Origin: Allobosea lupini
Lineage (GTDB): Bacteria; Pseudomonadota; Alphaproteobacteria; Rhizobiales; Beijerinckiaceae
DNA length: 64,000 bases
NCBI RefSeq assembly: GCF_900109525.1
Contig: NZ_FOAN01000011.1
Span: 1 to 64,000 of the forward strand
Direction of reading: 5' to 3'
The notes beneath the pieces are model-generated. The model ran no database searches and was not told the DNA's origin. It saw only the letters and a program-made list of their open reading frames with translations. Both the position numbers and the translations under genes were made by a program. This document shows positions 8,889-16,771 of this stretch, piece by piece; within the stretch, counting starts at the first letter, position 1, and each line of letters begins with the position of its first letter.

Positions 8889-10403
8889 TCAGGCTGCCCG
8901 CGCTCGCCGCGCTGGCGCGGTCGTGTCCTGACCTTCCGTGGTGCGGAAGGTGCTGACGAGGCGGTTCAGGCGTTCGATCTGATCGAGCAAGGCACGCGCC
9001 GACGCCGCGCTCTCCTCGGCCAAAGCGGCGTTGCTCTGGGTCATCTCGTCCATATGGCTGACGGTGCGCGCCATCTCGTCGATGCCGTTGGCCTGTTCTC
9101 CGGCGGCGGCGGCGATCTCGTTGACCGTGGCCGAGACCTGCATCGAGGCCTCCACGATCTTCTCCAGAGTCTCGCCGGCCTGCCGGACCAGGCGCACGCC
9201 CTCGACGACCTCGGTGTCGGAGGAGCCGATCAGGCCGGTGATGTCCTTGGCGGCCTCGGCCGAGCGTTGGGCGAGGGCACGCACCTCGGCGGCGACGACG
9301 GCAAAGCCACGTCCGGCATCGCCGGCGCGCGCAGCCTCGACCGCGGCGTTGAGCGCGAGCAGATTGGTCTGGAAGGCGATGCCGTCGATCACGCTGGTGA
9401 TCTCGGAGATCTTCTTGGAGGCGCCCTCGATCCGCGCCATCGCCTCGATCGCGTCCTTGACGATCTCGCCGCCGGTGCGGGCCACGGCCGAAGCGTTGTC
9501 GGCGAGCGTCACCGATTGCCGCGACGACTGCGCCGAGCTCTTGACCGAGGCGGTGAGCTCTTCGGTGGTCGCCGCGGTCTGCTGCAAGGCGGAGGCCTGC
9601 TGCTCGGTGCGCGAGGACAGGTCGTTGGCACCGCTGTTGATCTCCTGCGAGGAGGCGGCGATGGCAGAGGAACTCGTCTTGATGCTCGCGACCATCTCGC
9701 CGAGCTTGGCCATGGCGTCGTTGAAATGGTCGCGGATGCTGGCGTATTCGGCCGGCATGTCGTCGGCCATGCGATGAGTCAGGTCGCCGCGAGCGAGCGC
9801 CGCCATGCCGTTGCCGACATAGCCGATCGCCTTGTCGCGCTCCTTCGCCTTGGCTTCCTCGACGGCACGGGCCTCGGCCTCGATCTTCAGCCGGGCGGCC
9901 TCGGAGGCTTCGAGATACACCGAGATGGCATAGTCCATGTCGAGCAGGGCCGCCTTGACGATGGCGCCGATCTCGGCGCCGCGCTCGGCCGCGCCGGGGA
10001 GCTGGCCGCCGAAACGGCTCTTCGGCCAGCGCTCATCCAGCACCTTGGCGAGCAGGTTCTCGAGCAGCAGGGCGTAACCGCCGATATACCAGCGCGGCTC
10101 CAGCCCGATCTTGGCGTGGATCTCGCCGACAGTCGTGACCGCGCGGACATAGTCCTGGTCGAACTGGCCCTTGGCTATGCGGTTCCAGTGCGAGATCTGG
10201 CGGTTCTTCGCGCCCTCCATATGGGCGGCATTGCTGAAGAAGGCCTTGGTCTCGGGGAACGCGGAAACCTGGGTGTAGAAGGCATCGAGCGCGCCGGGCA
10301 GGGCGCCGAGGATGCTCTTTTCCATCCCGGCGATGCGCCCGCGCGCCTCGCGGTCAAGCTGCATGAAGTCCAGCCGCCTGTCGAGCTGATCCCCTGACGA
10401 CAT
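8889..10403 (-). CDS. globin-coupled methyl-accepting chemotaxis protein
   Basis: A 504-aa soluble receptor. Residues about 10-160 form a protoglobin/HemAT-type sensor domain with the proximal-His segment VGEIHAKIGLEPRWYIGGY (His96). A HAMP-like segment follows (AALARGDLTHRM), then a full MCP signalling domain with the CheA/CheW hairpin IDGIAFQTNLLALNAAVEAA and RGFAVVAAEVRALAQRSAEA. No transmembrane helix is evident, so it should sense O2 or another haem ligand in the cytoplasm. The start at 10403 has GGGGA at good spacing; an ATG at 10445 would add 14 residues. No che genes are adjacent. Confidence 0.92.
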   Translation of the reverse strand: MSSGDQLDRRLDFMQLDREARGRIAGMEKSILGALPGALDAFYTQVSAFPETKAFFSNAAHMEGAKNRQISHWNRIAKGQFDQDYVRAVTTVGEIHAKIGLEPRWYIGGYALLLENLLAKVLDERWPKSRFGGQLPGAAERGAEIGAIVKAALLDMDYAISVYLEASEAARLKIEAEARAVEEAKAKERDKAIGYVGNGMAALARGDLTHRMADDMPAEYASIRDHFNDAMAKLGEMVASIKTSSSAIAASSQEINSGANDLSSRTEQQASALQQTAATTEELTASVKSSAQSSRQSVTLADNASAVARTGGEIVKDAIEAMARIEGASKKISEITSVIDGIAFQTNLLALNAAVEAARAGDAGRGFAVVAAEVRALAQRSAEAAKDITGLIGSSDTEVVEGVRLVRQAGETLEKIVEASMQVSATVNEIAAAAGEQANGIDEMARTVSHMDEMTQSNAALAEESAASARALLDQIERLNRLVSTFRTTEGQDTTAPARRARAA

Positions 10404-10640
10404 GATGTGATCCCCCAACCACGATGCGCGGCGCCCTTTGGCCACTCTGGAATCAGAGCAAAGTATGGTTAAGAAATGAAGAATAGTTGCTTAGCTGGTT
10501 CCTTGCACCTTTTGCGTGTTGTGCCGTTTCGACAAGCCGCCGCTGATTGCAGAAGGGCAAAGCTGTTCTGACGGCGCGAATTCCGGTCGGGCAAAAACCG
10601 CGCTAAGAGGGCGGCGCATATCTGTCGGAACAGGCAAGGC

Positions 10641-11942
10641 ATGAGCGGCGACGGCAAGAGAATCGAGGCGCTGCGGCGGCTCCTGACCGAGGCGTACCAG
10701 AAGCTGGGGCTGAAGCTCGGTTTCTCGCTCTGGGATGGCTCTCGCGTGCCGGCTGACTGGCCTGCGGATGGGCTGATGATCGCGATCCGCGATGCCGGCG
10801 TCGTCGCGGCGCTGCTGCGCAAGCCGAAGCTCGATACTTTGCTGCATCTGCACGTCTCCGACCGGATCGCGATCGAGAACGGCACGATCTTCGATCTCGC
10901 CGCGGCAAGGCCCGACGGCAAGGTCGGCCGGCTGGCACGCGGCATCTCCAAGATGGCGGCGTTCGACGTCGTCAGGCACTTCCTGTTCGCGCCGGGCCAG
11001 GCGCCGCAGGCGGTTCAGCACATCAAGGGCGACGAGATCGCCCGTGACGGCAAGCCGGCGACCAACAAGGCCAATATCGCTCATCATTACGACGTCTCGA
11101 ACGCATTCTACCGGCTCTTTCTCGACGAGCGCATGGTCTACACCTGCGCCTATTTCACCGAGGATCATGACGATCTCGAGCGGGCGCAGACCGACAAGCT
11201 CGAGATGATCTGCCGCAAGCTGCGCCTGAAGCCGGGCGACAAGCTGCTCGACATCGGCTGCGGCTGGGGTGCGCTGGTCTGTTATGCCGCCCAGCACTAT
11301 GGCGTCGAGGCGCATGGCGTGACGCTGGCCGAGGAGCAGCTCAAGCTGGCGCGCGAAAAGGTCGAGGCGCTTGGCCTGGAGGACAAAGTCACGCTCCATC
11401 TCAAGGACTTCACCCAGATGGAGGGGGAGTTCGACAAGATCTCATCGATCGGCATGTTCGAGCATGTCGGCATCCGCAACCACCCGACCTATTTCCAGGC
11501 GGTGAACCGGCTGCTCAAGCCCCGCGGCCTGTATCTGCACCATACGATCTCACGGCGGGCCAAGAAGACGGAGAAGGCCTTCAACAAGATGCCGGCCGAA
11601 TACCGGGCCCTGGTCCGCTATATCTTCCCGGGCGGCGAGCTCGATCATCTGGGCATGTCGATCGCCAATCTCGAGCGTTATGGCTTCGAGGTCCATGATG
11701 TCGAGGGCTGGCGCGAGCATTACCAGCGCACGACGCGGCTCTGGTTCGAGCGGCTGAATGCGAACAAGGCGGCAGCCGAAGCGGAAATCGGGCCGGAGCG
11801 GACGCGGATGTGGCTGATCTATCTCGCCGGCTGCTCGCTCGCCTTCGAGCGTGGCGGGGCGCTGATCAACCAGACGCTGGTCTCGAAGCGGCGCAAGGGC
11901 CCGTCCGGGCTGCCGCTGACGCGGGTCGATCTCTATCGCTGA
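10641..11942 (+). CDS. cfa: cyclopropane-fatty-acyl-phospholipid synthase
   Basis: A 433-aa enzyme that transfers a methylene from SAM to cis double bonds of membrane phospholipid acyl chains. The N-terminal lipid-binding region is followed by ANIAHHYDVSNAFYRLFLD, the SAM motif LLDIGCGWGALVCYAA, SIGMFEHVGIRNHPTYF and, at the C-terminus, WLIYLAGCSLAFERG. Length and motif order are those of CfaS. It is divergent from the chemoreceptor gene across 237 bp. Expression in stationary phase or acid stress is usual for the family but not visible here. Confidence 0.93.
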   Translation: MSGDGKRIEALRRLLTEAYQKLGLKLGFSLWDGSRVPADWPADGLMIAIRDAGVVAALLRKPKLDTLLHLHVSDRIAIENGTIFDLAAARPDGKVGRLARGISKMAAFDVVRHFLFAPGQAPQAVQHIKGDEIARDGKPATNKANIAHHYDVSNAFYRLFLDERMVYTCAYFTEDHDDLERAQTDKLEMICRKLRLKPGDKLLDIGCGWGALVCYAAQHYGVEAHGVTLAEEQLKLAREKVEALGLEDKVTLHLKDFTQMEGEFDKISSIGMFEHVGIRNHPTYFQAVNRLLKPRGLYLHHTISRRAKKTEKAFNKMPAEYRALVRYIFPGGELDHLGMSIANLERYGFEVHDVEGWREHYQRTTRLWFERLNANKAAAEAEIGPERTRMWLIYLAGCSLAFERGGALINQTLVSKRRKGPSGLPLTRVDLYR

Positions 11943-11948
11943 GCGCGC

Positions 11949-12152
11949 TTACGACAGGCGCAGGGCGAGGGGCCGAGCGCTGAAGCTCACGGCATCGGCG
12001 CCCGCTTCGGCGCGGGCATAGTGGAGGGCGTCGTCCCGGCTGCGGAAATAGCCGCCGCCGCGGCCATGGGTCTCGACCGCGATCCAGTGACCCTCGCGGT
12101 CGCGCCCGATCTTGAAATGCGGGCGGGTGGCTGAGGCGGCGGCGGTCGGCAT
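11949..12152 (-). CDS. small hypothetical protein (67 aa)
   Basis: A small soluble protein with TRPHFKIGRDREGHWIAVETHGRGGGYFRSRDDALHYARAEAG, a compact repeat-like fold reminiscent of short DUF2188-type proteins (aromatic 'GHW' strand, then 'S/RDDAL..A' helix). No function is known. The ATG at 12152 has GAGGCGGCC directly upstream; an upstream ATG at 12200 overlaps the 43-aa gene and is less likely. It forms a two-gene unit with the 43-aa membrane peptide gene, seven bases apart. Confidence 0.6.
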   Translation of the reverse strand: MPTAAASATRPHFKIGRDREGHWIAVETHGRGGGYFRSRDDALHYARAEAGADAVSFSARPLALRLS

Positions 12153-12159
12153 GGCCGCC

Positions 12160-12291
12160 TCAAAAGAAACCGATCGTGGCGCCGAAGGCGAGGCCTGCAC
12201 CGAAGACGATCATCGAGGCGAAGGCGGCTTCGGCGACGGTGAAGAGCGTCTGGGCGTGGCCGGAGAGGACGGAGCGGGACAGCGTGAACAT
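12160..12291 (-). CDS. small membrane peptide (43 aa)
   Basis: Reading from the ATG at 12291 gives a 43-residue protein that starts MFTLSRSVLSGHAQTLFTVA and ends with a hydrophobic segment (ASMIVFGAGLAFGATIGFF, about residues 25-43) that could span the membrane once. The stop is seven bases before the next gene, whose ribosome-binding site GAGG overlaps this stop. Support comes from the gene-like spacing and composition only; no homologue is recognised. Confidence 0.5.
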   Translation of the reverse strand: MFTLSRSVLSGHAQTLFTVAEAAFASMIVFGAGLAFGATIGFF

Positions 12292-12372
12292 CGAAACCCC
12301 CAAGGGCGGAGCGTTGATGTTCCGGCCTTGCGGTGCTCTGCGCCGTTTTCGCGGGGGGCTCTGAAAATGCGA

Positions 12373-12394
12373 ATGGCGCCCGAAGGGGCGCCAT
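12373..12394 (-). terminator. hairpin downstream of the DUF2853 gene
   Basis: ATGGCGCCC (12373-12381) pairs perfectly with GGGCGCCAT (12386-12394) around GAAG. Read on the minus strand it begins 24 bases after the DUF2853 stop and is followed by CGCATTTTC, a weak T-run. A Rho-independent or pause hairpin is the likely role. Confidence 0.55.
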
Positions 12395-12417
12395 CAGGTC
12401 AGGCCAGGCTGTCAGAC

Positions 12418-12735
12418 CTATTTCTTCACGAAGGCGTCGAGCTTGCCGTAATGTTCGGCCAGCAGATAGTAGAAGGTCAGGCGCGACTTGGTCTTGTCGG
12501 CCTTCATGTGATCGCAGGTCGCCTTGACGGTGGCGTCGAGGTCGGCACTCTTCAAGCCAAGCTTCTTCTTCAGGAAATTCTCGCGGACGCGTTCGAGTTC
12601 GGCGGGGTCGGAGCAGGCGACATAGCGGGTGTCGGGCTTGCTCATCACCAATGCATAGGCCTTGCTCATGCCGGCGAAGGCGGCCTCGTTGACAGGCTTC
12701 TTGGCGAACTTCTTGACGTCGGCGAGATGATCCAT
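12418..12735 (-). CDS. DUF2853 family protein
   Basis: A 105-aa cytoplasmic protein with the family pattern HLADVKKFAKKPVNEAAFAGM, YVACSDPAELERVRENFLKKKLG and YYLLAEHYGKLDAFVKK. The family is small, helical, and of unknown function. The ATG at 12735 follows GAGAGGGG; an ATG at 12756 would add seven non-conserved residues. It is a single-gene unit between the small-peptide pair and the divergent hydroxyacid dehydrogenase gene. Confidence 0.85.
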   Translation of the reverse strand: MDHLADVKKFAKKPVNEAAFAGMSKAYALVMSKPDTRYVACSDPAELERVRENFLKKKLGLKSADLDATVKATCDHMKADKTKSRLTFYYLLAEHYGKLDAFVKK

Positions 12736-12971
12736 CGGGTACCCCTCTCTAGACATATCGGTTCGTAGGCGCGCTGCACGCAGCGTTAACCGCCACGGAA
12801 AACGATATCCGGCTTTTTTGTCGCAGGCGAGAGCAGGGGTTCAGGAAAATCCCGTCGATTGCCCGGTGTTTTCGTATTGCATCTGCGAGATGGCCGACCG
12901 GCGCCAGGGGTTGTTGAAGCAGGGGGCGGCAAGTGCTGCGATGCAGCAATCGCCCCGAGGACCTTTCAGCC

Positions 12972-13919
12972 ATGAAGCCGACGATCCTGATGGCCCCGCG
13001 CATGCCGGCTCGCCTGGTGGCGCGCTTGCAGGAACGGTACGAGGTGCTCGGGCCGATGAGCCATCCCCGGCCGGCGGCATTGCCAGCCGGAGCGGAGGCA
13101 GCGCGCGCGCTCCTGACAGTCGGAACCTGGAAAACCGACGCGGCCCTGATCGAGGCCCTGCCCAATCTCGGCCTCATCGCTTGTTATGGCACGGGCAATG
13201 AAGGCGTAGAGCGGGCCGCTGCGAGGGCGCGCGGCATAATGGTCAGCAATGCCGCCGACGCCAATGCGACGAGCGTTGCCGAATTTGCGATGGGACTGAT
13301 GCTGGCGAGCGCCCGGCAGATCGGAGCCGCCGAACGCTTCGCGCGGGCTGGCCGCTGGCAGGGCAACGCGATCGAGCGCATGGCGACGGTGCCGGGCCTG
13401 GCCGGTCGCAAGCTGGGCATTTTCGGGCTGGGTGCCATCGGCCAGCGCATTGCGGTGCGCGCTGCCGCCTTCGACATGACGATCGGCTATCATAACCGTT
13501 CGCCGCGGCCGGAACTGCCCTATCAGTACCACGCCAGCCTGCTCGAGCTGGCGGAGTGGGCCGATATCCTGATGGTCTCGGTCCGCGCGAGCGGCGAGAC
13601 CCGGCACGCGATCGATGCGCGGATCCTGCGTGCTCTCGGTCCGGACGGTCATCTCGTGAACATATCGCGAGGCATCGCGGTCGACGAAGCCGCACTGATC
13701 GAGGCGCTGGAAAGCGGAACGATCGCGGGAGCCGCGCTCGACGTCTACGAGCACGAGCCCGCGATTCCGGATCGGCTCAAAGCGCTCGAGAACGTCGTGC
13801 TGACGCCGCATATCGCCGCGAACGCGGAATCGGCCCAGGTCGCGCAGCAGGAGCTGCTGCTCGCCAATCTGGAGGCATTCTTCGCCGGCCGACCGTTGCT
13901 GTCGCCAGTCGCACTCTAG
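12972..13919 (+). CDS. D-isomer-specific 2-hydroxyacid dehydrogenase
   Basis: A 315-aa NAD(P)-dependent enzyme that interconverts 2-keto acids and D-2-hydroxy acids. The nucleotide site GIFGLGAIGQRIA lies near residue 150. The catalytic Arg is in NISRGIAVDE, the Glu in LDVYEHEP and the His in LTPHIAAN. Sequence features do not fix the substrate; hydroxypyruvate or glyoxylate reductases are the closest likely activities. The ATG at 12972 gives the standard N-terminus. Confidence 0.88.
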   Translation: MKPTILMAPRMPARLVARLQERYEVLGPMSHPRPAALPAGAEAARALLTVGTWKTDAALIEALPNLGLIACYGTGNEGVERAAARARGIMVSNAADANATSVAEFAMGLMLASARQIGAAERFARAGRWQGNAIERMATVPGLAGRKLGIFGLGAIGQRIAVRAAAFDMTIGYHNRSPRPELPYQYHASLLELAEWADILMVSVRASGETRHAIDARILRALGPDGHLVNISRGIAVDEAALIEALESGTIAGAALDVYEHEPAIPDRLKALENVVLTPHIAANAESAQVAQQELLLANLEAFFAGRPLLSPVAL

Positions 13920-14020
13920 AGCATTTTCGAGCGAAGTGGACGCCGGTTCGCGTGAAGAAAATGCGACAAGAGAAAGACTTAGAGCAATTCTGCGATTCGA
14001 AGAATTGCGGAATTGCTCTA
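13917..14020. repeat. rhizobial-type intergenic repeat, two stem-loops
   Basis: The first stem-loop has outer arms GCATTTTC / GAAAATGC (13921-13928 / 13957-13964) and inner arms GCGAA / TTCGC around a GTGGACGCCGG loop. The second has arms AGAGCAATTC / GAATTGCTCT (13981-13990 / 14010-14019). Both begin with a TAGAGCA motif. The inner stem and loop match the element at 36972-37022. The pair lies between convergent genes directly after the dehydrogenase stop. Confidence 0.75.
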
Positions 14021-14050
14021 GGTGCGAGGGACTTTGCCGCGTATCGGCTG

Positions 14051-14578
14051 TCAGGGCATCACGATGACGGGCGTCCCCATGCGGACCCGGGCGTAGAGAT
14101 CGATGACGTCGCTGTTGTGCATGCGGAAGCAGCCATAGGAGGCGGCAGTGCCGACCGAGCGCGGGTTGTTGGTGCCGTGGATGGCGTATTGGCCTCCGGG
14201 GCCGAGGCCGATGACGCGTGCGCCCATCGGATTGTTGGAGGCGCCGCCAGGGATCACGTCGGGCAGGCGCGGATTGTCGCGCTTGACCTCGGCCGGCGGG
14301 CTCCAGGCCGGATCGACCTGGAGCTCCTCGACATATTTGACGCCGCGCCACTGCTTGCCGGCCTTGCCGACGGCGATGGTGTAGCGCAGCGCCTGGCCGG
14401 GCGCGGCGATGTAGTAGAGCTTGCGCTCGGCGGTGCGGATCAGGATCGTGCCGGGCTGGTAGCGATAATCGGGGAAGTCGACGACCTCGCGCGCCTGGGC
14501 GGGACGCACCATGAGCAGCATCAGCAGCGAAAGCGCCGCCGCGATGATGAAATCGATTGGTCCGTGCCGGCCCGCCAT
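14051..14578 (-). CDS. L,D-transpeptidase (YkuD domain)
   Basis: A 175-aa exported enzyme. Residues 1-29 form a signal peptide or anchor (FIIAAALSLLMLLMVRPAQA). The YkuD catalytic motif YAIHGTNNPRSVGTAASYGCFRM carries the His and the nucleophilic Cys. Expected to make 3-3 peptidoglycan cross-links or attach proteins to peptidoglycan in the periplasm. It is preceded by a 15-bp perfect hairpin at 14634-14672. A second paralogue lies at 22263-22901. Confidence 0.92.
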   Translation of the reverse strand: MAGRHGPIDFIIAAALSLLMLLMVRPAQAREVVDFPDYRYQPGTILIRTAERKLYYIAAPGQALRYTIAVGKAGKQWRGVKYVEELQVDPAWSPPAEVKRDNPRLPDVIPGGASNNPMGARVIGLGPGGQYAIHGTNNPRSVGTAASYGCFRMHNSDVIDLYARVRMGTPVIVMP

Positions 14579-14633
14579 GGCCTCCTCCTTGCGTGTCCTG
14601 ACGCTTTGGAGGCGGATTTGGACGGGCTCCCGG

Positions 14634-14672
14634 TGAATCGAGGGTTCAGCAGCATGGTGAACCCTCGATTCA
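14634..14672. promoter_or_regulatory. perfect 15-bp inverted repeat upstream of the L,D-transpeptidase gene
   Basis: TGAATCGAGGGTTCA (14634-14648) and TGAACCCTCGATTCA (14658-14672) are perfect inverse complements around nine bases. It lies 56 bp before the transpeptidase ATG and 55 bp after the nfeD stop, both on the minus strand. No T-run follows, so it is either an operator, an mRNA 5' hairpin or a factor-assisted terminator. Each arm contains a GANTC site. Confidence 0.55.
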
Positions 14673-14726
14673 GCATGAATCCGGGCTTAATCCCGTGTCA
14701 GGCGAATGGCCGCTGCAGGTCGGCGC

Positions 14727-15173
14727 TCAGGCCTTCTCGACGACGAGCGTCGCGCCATCGACCCGCACGACGCGGATCTCGGTGCCGGCGAGAAGCTCGG
14801 GGCCGGTGACGCGCCAGGAGGAATCGCCGATGCGGATGCGGCCTTCGCCGCCGGTCATCGTAGCCTCCAGCCTGAAGACCTTGCCGATCAGCTGGCGGCC
14901 GCGATCGTTCAGGCCGCTCGCGGTGTCGGGCTCGTCGCTGCGGTGGCGCGTGACGACGCGACCGATGACGACGGAGGCGACGGCGAGGCCTGCGAAGACC
15001 AGCCAGGCGCCCTGCCAGGCGAGCCCGGTCAGCCCGACGACGGCGCCGGTCAACAGTGCGGCGAGCCCGAGCCAGAGCAGGAAGACGCCGGGCGCCAGCA
15101 TCTCGCCACCGACCAGGACGAGCCCGAGCACGATCCAGCCCCAGCCGCCGAAGGAGGCAAACCAGTCGAGCAT
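14727..15173 (-). CDS. NfeD family protein
   Basis: A 148-aa membrane protein. Two to three hydrophobic helices in the first 80 residues (WGWIVLGLVLVGGEMLAPGVFLLWLGLAALLTG and WLVFAGLAVASVVIGRVV) precede a C-terminal OB-fold domain (LIGKVFRLEATMTGGEGRIRIGD...VRVDGATLVVEKA). This short form lacks the ClpP-like protease part of long NfeD proteins. NfeD proteins work with SPFH partners, and here the start follows the SPFH gene stop by one base. Confidence 0.9.
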   Translation of the reverse strand: MLDWFASFGGWGWIVLGLVLVGGEMLAPGVFLLWLGLAALLTGAVVGLTGLAWQGAWLVFAGLAVASVVIGRVVTRHRSDEPDTASGLNDRGRQLIGKVFRLEATMTGGEGRIRIGDSSWRVTGPELLAGTEIRVVRVDGATLVVEKA

Positions 15174-15174
15174 G

Positions 15175-16152
15175 TCAGCCCTCCGTGCGGCCCGCCGCCG
15201 GGACGGAGCCGGCGCGCCGCTTCGCCGCCGCATCCTCGCCGAACACGGCCCTGGTCAGCTGGGCAATGCCGCCGACGGTGCCCGCAAGCGCTGCGGCCTC
15301 GATCGGGACGATCACCACCTTGCTGTTATGAGCGCTCGCGATCGCCTTCAGCGCCTCGGTATAGCGCTCGGCGATCAGGAAGTTGGCGGCCTGGATGTCG
15401 CCCCTGCTGATCGCCTCGCTGACCATGGCGGTCGCGGCTGCCTCGGCCTGGGCCGAGCGCTCGCGCGCCTCGGCGTCGCGGAAGGCCGCTTCCTTGCGGC
15501 CCTCGGCCGCGAGGATCTGCGATTGCTTCTGCCCTTCCGCCTTGAGGATCTCGGCCTGGCGCAGCCCCTCGGCCTCGAGCACGGCGGCGCGCTTCTCGCG
15601 CTCGGCCTTCATCTGACGGTTCATCGCGCCGGCGATATCGGCTGGCGGCAGGATGTCCCTGATCTCGATGCGGGTGACCTTGACGCCCCAGGGCGAGGCG
15701 GCGGCGTCCATCACCCGCAGCAGCCGCTCATTGATCTCGTCGCGATGCGAGAGCAGCTGGTCGAGGTCCATCGAGCCGACCACGGTGCGGATATTGGTCA
15801 TCGTCAAGACCATCAGCGCCTGGCCGAGATGGGAGACCTCGTAGCAGGCCTTGGCGGCATCGAGCACCTGGTAGAAGGCGGCGGCGTCGATGCGCACGCC
15901 GGCATTGTCCTTGGTGATGGCTTCCTGCGAGGGAATGTCGAGCACCTGCTCCATCACATTCACCTTGTGGCCGATGCGCTCGATATAGGGGATGATCAGC
16001 CCGAGGCCGGCCCCCAGCGTGCGCGAATAGCGGCCGAAGCGCTCGACCGTATAATTGAAGCCCTGCGGGATGGTGCGGACCCCGAGCGCGATGGTCAGGA
16101 TGACCAGCGCGACCAGTGCGACGACGACGATGTCGAAGCCAGTGGGATTCAT
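15175..16152 (-). CDS. SPFH/band-7 membrane protein (QmcA/stomatin-like)
   Basis: A 325-aa protein with an N-terminal membrane anchor (FDIVVVALVALVILTIALGV, about residues 6-25), the SPFH domain (IPQGFNYTVERFGRYSRTLGAG; LDIPSQEAITKDNAGVRIDA) and a coiled-coil, Ala/Glu-rich region (QMKAEREKRAAVLEAEGLRQ). Such proteins oligomerise into membrane microdomain scaffolds and pair with NfeD. The ATG is one base after the MarR gene stop and the gene ends one base before nfeD, so the three form one operon. Confidence 0.93.
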   Translation of the reverse strand: MNPTGFDIVVVALVALVILTIALGVRTIPQGFNYTVERFGRYSRTLGAGLGLIIPYIERIGHKVNVMEQVLDIPSQEAITKDNAGVRIDAAAFYQVLDAAKACYEVSHLGQALMVLTMTNIRTVVGSMDLDQLLSHRDEINERLLRVMDAAASPWGVKVTRIEIRDILPPADIAGAMNRQMKAEREKRAAVLEAEGLRQAEILKAEGQKQSQILAAEGRKEAAFRDAEARERSAQAEAAATAMVSEAISRGDIQAANFLIAERYTEALKAIASAHNSKVVIVPIEAAALAGTVGGIAQLTRAVFGEDAAAKRRAGSVPAAGRTEG

Positions 16153-16153
16153 C

Positions 16154-16726
16154 TCAGCTCTCCGGCGCAATCGGGGACTTCGGTTCAAGCGTGCCTTTGC
16201 GAGCATCTGATGACGGCTCGCGCGGCGGCTTGCCTTCGAGGTAGCCGACGACCCGCCACATCATCGTGCCGACGGCATTGCATTCCTCGTCGCTGAGCAC
16301 GCCCATCATCGCCTCGATCCGGGCGGCGTGGATCGCCAGCGCCTTGCGCGTCAGGACCTCGCCATCCCCGGTCAGCCAGAGCCGGCGCACGCGCCGGTCG
16401 GCCTCGTCATTGCGGCGCTCGATCAGGCCGCGCCGCTCGAGCTCGGGCAGGAGCATGCTCATGGCGCTGCGGCCGACCAGAAGCTTCTCGGCAAGCTGCT
16501 GCTGGGTCAGACCGGGGGTACGGAAGACGTTGGCGAGCACATCGTAATGCGCCAGCTGGATGCCGAGCGGCGCCAGCGCCTCGGAGAAGACCTTTTTCCA
16601 GAGCTGGTGCATGCGCGCGACCGCGAGCCAGTTCTTGAAACGCGGCAGGTCCCAGGGAAGCCCCGACTTCACGGTGCTACTCGGCTCAGTTGCCGGTGCG
16701 GAAATTGGCTCTTGCATTTTGTTCAT
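16154..16726 (-). CDS. MarR-family transcriptional regulator
   Basis: A 190-aa winged-helix regulator. The N-terminal 30 residues are flexible. LAHYDVLANVFRTPGLTQQQLAEKLLVGRSAMSMLLPELERRGLIER is the MarR DNA-binding core, and RRNDEADRRVRRLWLTGDGEVL is the wing. The ATG at 16726 lies inside the first of two 14-bp operators, and a plausible -10 ends six bases upstream, so the mRNA may be leaderless. A second ATG at 16717 is possible. A longer frame running under the opposite gene is rejected. It heads the operon with the SPFH and nfeD genes. Confidence 0.9.
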   Translation of the reverse strand: MNKMQEPISAPATEPSSTVKSGLPWDLPRFKNWLAVARMHQLWKKVFSEALAPLGIQLAHYDVLANVFRTPGLTQQQLAEKLLVGRSAMSMLLPELERRGLIERRNDEADRRVRRLWLTGDGEVLTRKALAIHAARIEAMMGVLSDEECNAVGTMMWRVVGYLEGKPPREPSSDARKGTLEPKSPIAPES

Positions 16727-16754
16727 CGCTGAACATAATAGTTCAAGGCTGAAC
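16712..16754. promoter_or_regulatory. divergent promoter with two MarR-type operators
   Basis: GTTCATCGCTGAAC (16721-16734) and GTTCAAGGCTGAAC (16741-16754) share the inverted repeat GTTCA-N4-TGAAC exactly 20 bp apart, two helical turns on the same DNA face. A plus-strand promoter fits as TTGCAT (16712-16717), 16 bp, CATAAT (16734-16739). On the minus strand TTGTTC, 17 bp, TATGTT fits, with its -10 ending six bases before the MarR ATG. Both operators overlap both promoters. The promoter assignments are inference. Confidence 0.75.
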
Positions 16755-16771
16755 GAACAAGGTTTCCGATC

